DNA of 33,945 nt, from NCBI GenBank assembly GCA_030627205.1, contig DAOUSN010000028.1, forward strand, positions 1 to 33,945, given 5' to 3'. Position 1 is the stretch's first letter. Every line of letters begins with the position of its first letter. Positions 26,741 to 33,945 of the stretch are shown here, in pieces. Source of the stretch: Methylococcaceae bacterium. Its GTDB lineage: Bacteria > Pseudomonadota > Gammaproteobacteria > Methylococcales > Methylomonadaceae. The position numbers and the translations under genes are program-made. The notes under the pieces were generated by a model. That model did no database searches, was not told the DNA's origin, and was given only the letters and a program-made list of their open reading frames with translations.

Positions 26741-27805
26741 TCAAGATGAGGATAAATCATCAGTATGTTCATTAATTAAAGCTTCTATTTCGTTGCTAAG
26801 ATCTGATTCTTCAACAACTCTATCAACTAATCCCTTTCTAACTGCACATTCAACTAAATTAGGATAAACACAAGTATTACTTTTTTGTGCAATAGTAACA
26901 CCTAATTTTTCTTTAATTGTTAAAAAACCTTCTGAGCCATCATCACCAATTCCTGTTAACAATACACCTATGGTATATTTTCCAAATACTTGAGCTGCAG
27001 AAGAAAAAAGTTTATTTAAAGGTTTTTCTACTGGATCTAATAGTTTTAAAAAAACTTCATTATTGTCATTTACCTCTATGGAGATGGCGTACTCGTTGGA
27101 TGCGATATAACAGAACCCTGACTCTAAAATTGTACCATCAACAGCTTCACGCATATTCCAACTACTATATTTATCAAACTCTTCGACAAAAGCAGATAAA
27201 ATTTTAGGTGAAATTTCCTGTACGACAATAGCCGCAGTTGATAATTTTGGAGAAAGTTGAGAAAAAAGCCGAATACTGGTATTAGGCCCACCTAAAGTTG
27301 TGCCTAATAATAATAAATGATCCAAATTTTGAAAACCATAATAGTTTTCTAGGTCATTAATTTCATTTATAGGTTGAATTTTTACTCGATGAATATTATG
27401 GATATTTACAGAAACTGCTATTTTTATACGTTTTATAATTTGTTGTTTAGCATTATGAATATCTTGTGAAATAGCGCCAGAAGGTTTTGGTAAAAAGTCA
27501 ACGACACCTAATCTCAAGGCTTCAAAGGAGATAGCACCATTACTAAATAAAGAACTTAACATCACAATAGGAACAGGACAGTTTAGCATAATGTGTCGTA
27601 CTGCTTTTATACCATCCATGACCGGCATATCAACATCCAGTGTAATCACATCAGGTTTAAGAGCTTTAATTTGCTCCAAGGCTAGCTGTCCATTTTTAGC
27701 AGAGCCTACTACTTCAATATCTGGATCAGAGTTTAAAATTTCGCTAATTGCCTTAACCATAAAGCTTGCATCATCAACAACTAAAACCTTTATTTTTTCT
27801 GCCAT
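26741..27805 (-). CDS. cheB: CheB-like protein with degenerate methylesterase active site
   Basis: A 354-residue two-domain protein. The receiver domain (1-110) is intact: D11/D12, phosphoacceptor D57 in ITLDVDMPVMDG, S84 and K107. The CheB C-terminal domain (about 160-340) is recognisable, but the catalytic Ser loop GASTGG reads G168-TTLGG-173 (Thr at the Ser position) and the His motif (TQHMP in typical CheB) reads V195-QEISP (Glu at E197). The third member, D289 in TGIGDDG, is kept. The substrate-side R-P-S-V-D is also lost (EKPLNKLF). It is therefore unlikely to demethylate receptors as normal CheB does; a scaffolding or phosphate-sink role is inferred. AGAGGAT Shine-Dalgarno. Confidence 0.9.
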   Translation of the reverse strand: MAEKIKVLVVDDASFMVKAISEILNSDPDIEVVGSAKNGQLALEQIKALKPDVITLDVDMPVMDGIKAVRHIMLNCPVPIVMLSSLFSNGAISFEALRLGVVDFLPKPSGAISQDIHNAKQQIIKRIKIAVSVNIHNIHRVKIQPINEINDLENYYGFQNLDHLLLLGTTLGGPNTSIRLFSQLSPKLSTAAIVVQEISPKILSAFVEEFDKYSSWNMREAVDGTILESGFCYIASNEYAISIEVNDNNEVFLKLLDPVEKPLNKLFSSAAQVFGKYTIGVLLTGIGDDGSEGFLTIKEKLGVTIAQKSNTCVYPNLVECAVRKGLVDRVVEESDLSNEIEALINEHTDDLSSS

Positions 27806-27856
27806 AATATCCTCTGTTTAACTAAACATAAGTTATAGCAATCAATAAATAATAAA

Positions 27857-30832
27857 TTAAATTTCATTTTCTAATGTATTTCTTTCCTGACGACGATGCT
27901 TTTTAATTTGTTTATCAGTTGTCATATTAATGAGTTCGTAAATATCTAAAATTAAGGAGATTCTTCCATCTCCAATAATGGTTGCACCTGAAAAACAATT
28001 TTGCTCATGCAAGTAATCAGCGAGTGGTTTAATAACAACCTCTTCTTGTCCAATTAATGAATCAACCATAAGACCTATTTTTTGAGAGCCTGTATTAACA
28101 ATCACTACAAAAAAATCACCACTTCCAATTTTATTGTCAGATTTGAGTGAAAATAAGGTGGCTAAACGAAAAATGGGAACGGTTTTACCTCGTAAATACA
28201 TAACCTCTGTATCCTCCATAATTGATACTTCGTTTTCCTCAACGCGTAAAGTTTCTTCAACATTTGCCAGCGGAATGGTAAATGAGTCAATCCCTACTTT
28301 TACTAAAAGAGCTGGAATAATAGCAAGTGTTAATGGAATTTTTAGGCGCATTTTAGTTCCAACACCTTTTTTTGACTCAACATCAATAGTTCCATTGAGC
28401 TTTTCAATATTCTTTTTAACGACATCCATTCCAACGCCACGTCCTGACGTGCTACTAACTTCTTTAGCTGTCGAAAATCCTGGCATCATAATAAAGCGTG
28501 TTAAATCATTATCGGTCATTCGGTCTAGTTCTTCTCTGCTAAACAGCTCCATCTGTTCTGCTTTAACTTTGACGCGATCAATATCAATACCACGACCATC
28601 ATCTGTTACTTCTATCACGATATGATTGCTTTCATTATAAGCTTCTAAGGTTAAACTGCCTATTTCAGGTTTACCTAGCTTAATTCTATCCTCAGGTATT
28701 TCAATGCCATGACCAATTGCATTCCTAATCATGTGCATCAAGGGGTCAGCAATTTCCTCAATAATCATCTTATCTAGCTCAGTTTCTTCACCCTTAATAT
28801 TTAAAGTTACTTTTTTATTATTGGTGTTAGCAACATCATGCACTAACCGAGGAAAACGATTGAAGATTTGTGCCATTGGCAACATCCTAATCTTCATGAC
28901 TCCTTCTTGAAGCTCGTTGGACGTTCTTCCTAGAGAAATAATTGCTTCACTAAAACGATATGCAAATGTTCTGACTGGTTTAAGGTCTTTTTGACCTAAT
29001 CCTGTTTCCTTTAGATATTGTTGTAGCTCAGAAATTTCTATTGCTAACTGAAAGAAATAAGCTCTATCAACAATCAATTCTCCCACTTGATTCATTAGTG
29101 AATCAATTTTATCAGCATCGACACGAATACTTTTCTTAAGAACTTTTCCAGGAGCTGCTTTCGTTGTGGTTTTTGGATTTTTAATCTCTTGATTTACAAT
29201 TACTGGTTTTTCTATTTTCTCCACTTTCGCATTGATTATAGTTTCAGCATTAATTATTGGTTTTTCAATTTTATCAAGGGTTTTAGGTGATTCTTTATTG
29301 GCTTCTGCTAAGGTTTTAACGTCAATGGTTAATTTGTTATCCTTTGACGTTTTAGGTTGTTTCCTTTGTTTTTCAGTTGAATCAAGTAAGGCTCCAAACA
29401 CTTCATTAATAGGTTCTGAGGTAATAGATTGTTCTATTATCGAAGCATCAAGAGCAGAACTTAATTTATCAAATAAATCGCTTTCAGCTATTGCTGTTTT
29501 TTTCTCAAAATTAGCAGAATTATTTAGGGTTTTATTTTTAAGCTCTAAATTTTTAACAAATACTGGGTCTTCCTGTGGTTCATTGTTTACATTCAGCGTA
29601 TTTAATGTAAGGGCATCTGATAATTTTTGCTCAATGGTATTATCTTTAGCCTCAATATTTTTAAGCTGAGGAAAAATAGTTTGTAGTTGGTCAAGATAGT
29701 TGACTATGAAAGCTAAAGAGATGTCGCCGGTTATCGTTAATTTTTCTTGGCTATCTAAAACTTTATTTATCCATCCGCCATAAAAATGGGTTAAATCTTC
29801 ATAAACCATATAATTAGCAGAAAATTTAAGACTTTCCAAGGCTTCTAGGATGTTAGCTAATAATTCTTTTTTGTAGTTGGATGTTTTTAGTTGAGCCGCA
29901 CACGTTTTTAAAACAGTAAATTTTTCTTGCAACTGTAAAATAAAAATTCCAAATAATTCTTGATCATATTCCTCATCTGGCAATATAAATACTTCATCTG
30001 TATTGAGTATAAGCGCTGAATTATCTTTTTTAGTTTCAGTTAGTGGTGATGAAAGAAACTCGTCATCTAAGTGGATAGAATCCTTGTTGTTATCCTCTAT
30101 TTCTTCTAATAAAAAGGATGCAAGATTTGTTTCTGTATCTTCTTCTGGTAAAAAAGATGAGACATCTTCATCAGTTTCCTCTTCTTCTGATAAGAAAGAT
30201 GAGACATCTTCATCAGTTTCCTCTTCTTCTGATAAGAAAGATGAGACATCTTCACCAGCTTCCTCTTCTTCTGATAAGAAAGATGAGACATCTTCACTAG
30301 TTTCTTCTTCTGATAAAAAAGATGAGATATTTTCATCAGTTTCTTCTTCTGATAAAAATAAACCAAGCTCTTCAATTTCGCTCTCATTATCTTCTGGTAA
30401 AAAGGAACTAATATTGGTGTCAGTATCAGTGATGGTAGGTTCATCAACAGTTTCAATGCCTAAATAAACATTAAGTTTAGCTATTAAATCATTGACTTCT
30501 GTCTCTTCTGTTTGTGAGCGTTCTAAATCAGTAACGAGTAAATTAATTCTATCTTTTGCTTGAATAAGTACATCAATAATTTCTAATGTTGCTTGTTTTT
30601 TTCCATCTCTAAGTAAATCAAGTAAATCTTCTAAAGCATGACTTAGTGCAGAAGTCCTTTCTAAGCCAACAAATTGTGCCGCACCTTTAATTGTATGTAT
30701 TGCTCTAAAGATAGTATTAAGTAACTCATTATCATTAGGTGTTGATTCCAGTGCCAGTAGAGCTGTTTCCATCTCTTCTAGACTTTCACCAGCCCCCATA
30801 ACGAAATCTTCAAGTAAAGATAAGTCAATCAT
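27857..30832 (-). CDS. cheA: CheA histidine kinase with acidic repeats and pseudo-Hpt domain
   Basis: A 991-residue hybrid-length CheA. In order: an active P1/Hpt domain (1-120, H46 in IFRAIHTIKGAA); a tandem acidic repeat (about 141-243, SSFLSEEE units); an Hpt-like domain (about 285-395) whose His position is E333; a low-complexity linker (400-560); the dimerisation domain (567-640); the ATPase with N-box MHMIRNAIGHGIE (Gly where most CheAs have Asp), G1 DDGRGID and G2 STSGRGVGMD; and a C-terminal CheW-like P5 domain (about 833-970). No P2 response-regulator docking domain was recognised. It phosphorylates CheY and CheB in response to the receptor array. It lies 10 bases after cheY. Confidence 0.95.
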   Translation of the reverse strand: MIDLSLLEDFVMGAGESLEEMETALLALESTPNDNELLNTIFRAIHTIKGAAQFVGLERTSALSHALEDLLDLLRDGKKQATLEIIDVLIQAKDRINLLVTDLERSQTEETEVNDLIAKLNVYLGIETVDEPTITDTDTNISSFLPEDNESEIEELGLFLSEEETDENISSFLSEEETSEDVSSFLSEEEEAGEDVSSFLSEEEETDEDVSSFLSEEEETDEDVSSFLPEEDTETNLASFLLEEIEDNNKDSIHLDDEFLSSPLTETKKDNSALILNTDEVFILPDEEYDQELFGIFILQLQEKFTVLKTCAAQLKTSNYKKELLANILEALESLKFSANYMVYEDLTHFYGGWINKVLDSQEKLTITGDISLAFIVNYLDQLQTIFPQLKNIEAKDNTIEQKLSDALTLNTLNVNNEPQEDPVFVKNLELKNKTLNNSANFEKKTAIAESDLFDKLSSALDASIIEQSITSEPINEVFGALLDSTEKQRKQPKTSKDNKLTIDVKTLAEANKESPKTLDKIEKPIINAETIINAKVEKIEKPVIVNQEIKNPKTTTKAAPGKVLKKSIRVDADKIDSLMNQVGELIVDRAYFFQLAIEISELQQYLKETGLGQKDLKPVRTFAYRFSEAIISLGRTSNELQEGVMKIRMLPMAQIFNRFPRLVHDVANTNNKKVTLNIKGEETELDKMIIEEIADPLMHMIRNAIGHGIEIPEDRIKLGKPEIGSLTLEAYNESNHIVIEVTDDGRGIDIDRVKVKAEQMELFSREELDRMTDNDLTRFIMMPGFSTAKEVSSTSGRGVGMDVVKKNIEKLNGTIDVESKKGVGTKMRLKIPLTLAIIPALLVKVGIDSFTIPLANVEETLRVEENEVSIMEDTEVMYLRGKTVPIFRLATLFSLKSDNKIGSGDFFVVIVNTGSQKIGLMVDSLIGQEEVVIKPLADYLHEQNCFSGATIIGDGRISLILDIYELINMTTDKQIKKHRRQERNTLENEI
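30161..30325 (-). repeat. 42-base tandem repeat inside cheA
   Basis: Four back-to-back units of 39-42 bases code residues 170-224 (SSFLSEEE[E]xxEDV). Two neighbouring units encode identical 14-residue peptides. Diverged units extend the array to roughly 30104-30412. All changes keep the frame. The repeat creates long spurious open frames on the opposite strand. Confidence 0.9.
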
Positions 30833-30842
30833 AATCAGCCTT

Positions 30843-31199
30843 TTAATTAGCCGCTATTACATCAAGAATATCTTGAGATTTATGTTTATTAACAAAACCT
30901 ATTGCACCGATGTTTTCCACATCTTCACCATACTTATTTTTATCTAAATTTGAAAGAAATAAAATATTTGCTTGACTATCATGATCTAAAATTGCTCTAG
31001 CTGCACTTAATCCGTCCATTTCTCCCATGGTAATATCCATAGTAATTAAATCTGGTTTTAATTTTATATATTCCTCTAATGCTTCTCGACCATTTTTAGC
31101 TTCTCCAATAATTGTATGCCCTCCACGATTAGTTAATACTTTGGTAATCATTTTGCGCATCATTGAGGAATCATCAACAATTAAAATACGTTTACCCAT
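30843..31199 (-). CDS. cheY: CheY-like single-domain response regulator
   Basis: A 118-residue receiver domain with no output domain. The phosphorylation site is D55 (ITMDITMGEMDG), with D9/D10 for Mg binding, S83 in place of the switch Thr, and K105. Two positions differ from typical CheY: Gly (G59) where Pro follows the D-I-T-M motif, and His (H106) where Pro normally follows the conserved Lys. It receives phosphate from the downstream CheA. The output could be a flagellar motor, a pilus or another target; nothing in the window decides this. AAGGTGAA Shine-Dalgarno. Confidence 0.93.
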   Translation of the reverse strand: MGKRILIVDDSSMMRKMITKVLTNRGGHTIIGEAKNGREALEEYIKLKPDLITMDITMGEMDGLSAARAILDHDSQANILFLSNLDKNKYGEDVENIGAIGFVNKHKSQDILDVIAAN

Positions 31200-31245
31200 T
31201 ATTTATTCACCTTATTAATCTCTAAATATGTTTTCACTGATTCAC

Positions 31246-31764
31246 CTATGTTTTTTGGGGGTTATCGGCTACATTTTTTAGTTTTTTAATTTCATCAACT
31301 AACAAAATACGATTAAAGTCTAGTAAAATTAGTAACGTATCTTCAACTTCACAAACCCCTCTAATATATTGGCTTTGTAAACCAGCGACTAAAATTTCAG
31401 GAGGTGGGTCTATTGTATCTTCTTGGATTTTAATAACATCTGTCACTAAATCAACAATAAATCCTGTTATTCTACCATTGATATCTAAAATTAAAATCCA
31501 ATCAGTTTCTTGGCTATAATCTCCAGTCTCAAGGTTTAATCGTTTTCGTAAATCAATAACAGGAATAATGCTACCCCGTAAATTAATCACCCCTTCAACA
31601 AATTCTGGGGAATTGGGGACATAGGTAATCGGTGCAGAACGAATAATTTCTTGCACCATTAAAATATCAACCCCGAAAGTTTCTTTACCTATTTTAAACC
31701 CAACCATCTGAATAAGTTGTTCTTTATCTGAAGAATCATCCCTCGCTCTATAATTATCAGTCAT
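31246..31764 (-). CDS. cheW: CheW, chemoreceptor-kinase coupling protein
   Basis: A 172-residue CheW domain: MVGFKIGKETFGVDILMVQEI, PNSPEFVEGVINLRGSIIPVIDLRKRL, GFIVDLVTDVIKI, YIRGVCEVEDTLLILLDF. It bridges the receptor tip and the P5 domain of CheA in the array. A short hydrophilic N-terminal tail (about 1-15) and a charged C-terminal tail extend the core. A strong AAGGGGAT Shine-Dalgarno precedes the start. It follows the receptor gene by 16 bases, so it is co-transcribed with it. Confidence 0.96.
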   Translation of the reverse strand: MTDNYRARDDSSDKEQLIQMVGFKIGKETFGVDILMVQEIIRSAPITYVPNSPEFVEGVINLRGSIIPVIDLRKRLNLETGDYSQETDWILILDINGRITGFIVDLVTDVIKIQEDTIDPPPEILVAGLQSQYIRGVCEVEDTLLILLDFNRILLVDEIKKLKNVADNPQKT

Positions 31765-31780
31765 TTTAATATCCCCTTGA

Positions 31781-33945
31781 CTAAATTTTGAACTGCTTTA
31801 CTTGAGTAGTGAGTTCTTGTGATAAACCTTGCAAATCTTCGGTAATTTTTACTACCGTTCCTGCCCCATCTACAGTTTGTTCAGCCGCTTGTGCTGATGA
31901 GTTGGAAATATTTACCACTTTTGCCGAACGTTTTGCTTGTTGGGCTGTCATCTGACTCATGTCTCCTGTACGAGCTACAATACTATCCATTTCAATACCA
32001 ATTTCATTTGCACCTTTGCTGGCTTCTTCAACTAATTCGGTGATACGATTAGATTCTTCCAATAATAATAGTAATGCTTTTTCTGCAACTTCACGACGCT
32101 CACCCTGTTCACCAGCCATACTTGCAATTTGTTCAGCAAGGACGTTTAATTCTTTCATTAGTCCTTGTACTTGTTCGGTGCCTTGTGCTAGAACATCAGC
32201 GGTTTTCTCAATTTCATCAATTGCTTCCATGTTAACTCGACCACCTTCGTCGATTTTAATCAAAGATTGTTGTGATTCATCGGTCAATTTTGACCCTTCG
32301 GAGACCCTTTCGCTTGAATCTTTAATCAACTGGGTAATTTCTTTTGCAGCTTCCGACGAACGTTGGGCTAGTTTACCTACTTCATCTGCAACCACCGCAA
32401 AACCTTTACCATGCGCCCCAGCTCTTGCAGCCTCAATCGCCGCATTTAATGCCAGTAAGTTGGTTTGTTCAGCGATTTCAGTAATTACCCCAATAATATC
32501 AGAAATTTGCTCTGATGAGTCGGCAATAGCCTGCATCCCTTCTACCGTTGATGCTACCGATTGTTTACCTTTTTCTGCCGCTAATAACGAAGCCTTACCA
32601 TGCTCAGTTGCCTGGGTAACCGCTTTGTTCATGTTTTTTACAGCCCCTGTAATTGATGTGACCGCAGACGATACTCGTGCTACCATCGCTCCCTGTTCTC
32701 TGGCGGTTGCTACAACCTTGGTTCCAATTTGTCCCATTTCAGAAACCCTCACCATGGTTTCAGTTGCTTCCTTATTTTGGGTTGATGCTAACTTAGATAC
32801 ACTTTCTACTGTATCAAGCAAACGCACAATGGTTTTTGTAGATGTTTCCGCCGCATCTCTTTGTGCCTCTGATGCTTTGCTAACTTGACCTGCTGTTCCT
32901 CCCATTTCTGAGATAATATCCACAGACTCATGAGCTCTGATTAATTCACTTTGCGCTCGCTCTCTATTTGCAGCGGCTCGTTTTGCCACATCTCCCGCAC
33001 TATCAGCAACTTTAAAAGCTGAGGTGTTTACAGTTTTAAAAGCTTCATGAATAATATGCATCATATTATTAAATGAAGCTGACATCTGCCCAATCTCATC
33101 ATTTGATTCTACAGGAACATCAAGGGTTAAATCTCGATTTTCAGAAATTTTAGTAATTGTATTCGCCATGTTTACAATGGGATTTGCAATTGATTTAGCA
33201 ACATAAAGTGCGAAAGCAATAATTACAATACCAATAATTATACCTAAAATCATCATGTAACGCCGTAATTCCGTGACCGATCCTAAAGCTTCTTCTTCAT
33301 TAATTTCAGCAATCAATGCCCAGGTGGTATTAAAGACTTTTAATTGTGTATAGGAAGATAATACAGGAACTCCTCGATAGTTATCAATCATAATCGCCCC
33401 ATCATTACCTGATAAAGCATCTTTGAATGCCTTAGTTTTAACACTTCCATTATTAGGGTTTTCAAAGGATGATTTTACTTTATGAGTTTTATCAAAAACA
33501 GAGTCAGAACGCATTAAATTATCTGAACCTACTAAATAACTTTCTCCTGTTTCCCCCATTCCTGCTCGTTGCTGCATCACCTCATTAATTTTCTTAATAG
33601 AAAGTTTTAATACTACAATAAGTTCTATTTTACCGTCTTTTACCACAGGCTGAGCTACAAAAGCTGCAGGATAATAGTTTGAAGGTTCATACAATTTAAA
33701 ATCAGCAAAACCAAAGGTTTTAGATTTGTTAATTTGACCAATCAGTTTTCCAAGATTACTTGAGGCATATTGACCTGTTAAAATATTAGTACGATATTCT
33801 AAATCATGATCTGTAGTATAAAAAATAAAACCACTAGGGTCAATTAAGAATAAATCATTATAGCCATAGGCTTTCTTGTATTTTACGAGGAAATCTTCAT
33901 CTTCGCCTTCAGTTTTTGGTACAACTACTTCTTCCATTTCCGCAG
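31781..33945 (-). CDS. Methyl-accepting chemotaxis protein, 5' end cut by window edge
   Basis: About 720 codons are visible. The frame remains open to the edge, so the Met at 33937 is probably internal and the first membrane helix lies outside. In order: a dCache-type periplasmic sensor ([16 protein letters not shown], then [21 protein letters not shown]), the second membrane helix (about visible residues 227-249), a HAMP domain, a long coiled-coil signalling domain with the hairpin tip [21 protein letters not shown], and a C-terminus ending KQFKI. There is no NWETF-type CheR/CheB-tethering pentapeptide. Just after the tip, [11 protein letters not shown] has Gly where E. coli receptors have Arg. 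The ligand is unknown. Confidence 0.93.
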   Translation of the reverse strand, partial: AEMEEVVVPKTEGEDEDFLVKYKKAYGYNDLFLIDPSGFIFYTTDHDLEYRTNILTGQYASSNLGKLIGQINKSKTFGFADFKLYEPSNYYPAAFVAQPVVKDGKIELIVVLKLSIKKINEVMQQRAGMGETGESYLVGSDNLMRSDSVFDKTHKVKSSFENPNNGSVKTKAFKDALSGNDGAIMIDNYRGVPVLSSYTQLKVFNTTWALIAEINEEEALGSVTELRRYMMILGIIIGIVIIAFALYVAKSIANPIVNMANTITKISENRDLTLDVPVESNDEIGQMSASFNNMMHIIHEAFKTVNTSAFKVADSAGDVAKRAAANRERAQSELIRAHESVDIISEMGGTAGQVSKASEAQRDAAETSTKTIVRLLDTVESVSKLASTQNKEATETMVRVSEMGQIGTKVVATAREQGAMVARVSSAVTSITGAVKNMNKAVTQATEHGKASLLAAEKGKQSVASTVEGMQAIADSSEQISDIIGVITEIAEQTNLLALNAAIEAARAGAHGKGFAVVADEVGKLAQRSSEAAKEITQLIKDSSERVSEGSKLTDESQQSLIKIDEGGRVNMEAIDEIEKTADVLAQGTEQVQGLMKELNVLAEQIASMAGEQGERREVAEKALLLLLEESNRITELVEEASKGANEIGIEMDSIVARTGDMSQMTAQQAKRSAKVVNISNSSAQAAEQTVDGAGTVVKITEDLQGLSQELTTQVKQFKI

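Noticed and set aside
30003-30467. Ser-rich 154-codon frame opposite cheA
   Set aside because: It is the complement of the acidic tandem repeat in cheA; composition follows the repeat and there is no independent evidence of coding.
31959-32888. 309-codon frame opposite the chemoreceptor gene
   Set aside because: Mirror of a coiled-coil coding region with strong codon bias; the receptor domains on the minus strand are unambiguous.

Overview
The window is AT-rich, gene-dense chromosomal DNA from a Gram-negative bacterium, almost certainly a gammaproteobacterium. The evidence is the order yebC-ybgC-tolQRAB-pal-cpoB-queE-queC, an lptD-surA pair divergent from amgK-murU, a bacterial gltX next to tRNA-Ala and tRNA-Glu genes, and a four-gene-plus chemotaxis cluster. 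The low GC and gene content would suit a methanotroph or sulfur-oxidiser type lineage (Methylococcales or Thiotrichales), but no diagnostic metabolic gene is present, so that is only a guess.

Region 1 (1-7642, all + strand): the 3' end of yebC, then the Tol-Pal cell-envelope operon (ybgC, tolQ, tolR, tolA, tolB, then after a 360-base AT-rich gap pal and cpoB), then two queuosine/7-deazaguanine genes (queE, queC). Region 2 (7718-11450): a DUF475/TerC-like membrane protein, a convergent short RlpA-like protein, and thiC behind a clear TPP riboswitch. Region 3 (11452-20869): envelope assembly and recycling genes. lptD-surA run on the minus strand; amgK-murU (peptidoglycan sugar recycling) diverge from them; gloB follows on the minus strand; then dacB, a FetB-like permease lacking its coupling loop, and a GH19/LysM muramidase- or chitinase-like protein. 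Region 4 (20900-25776, minus strand): one apparent operon reading permease - ATPase - substrate-binding protein - def - gltX - tRNA-Ala - tRNA-Glu - tRNA-Glu - terminator, with start/stop overlaps linking most of the protein genes. Region 5 (25823-33945, minus strand): a chemosensory cluster reading mcp (cut by the window edge) - cheW - cheY - cheA - cheB - parA-like.

The most unusual part is region 5. CheB keeps a normal receiver domain, but its methylesterase domain has lost the catalytic Ser and His. CheA carries a tandem acidic repeat and a second Hpt-like domain whose phosphorylatable His is Glu. The ParA-like ATPase has a CxxC...CxxC zinc ribbon fused at its N-terminus. Together these suggest a chemosensory array with a non-enzymatic CheB and its own positioning ATPase. 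No cheR, cheD or cheZ is visible, but the cluster runs off the window. Smaller oddities include the transporter-translation operon, the FetB-like permease without its coupling loop, and an RlpA-like protein with Gln at the catalytic Glu position.
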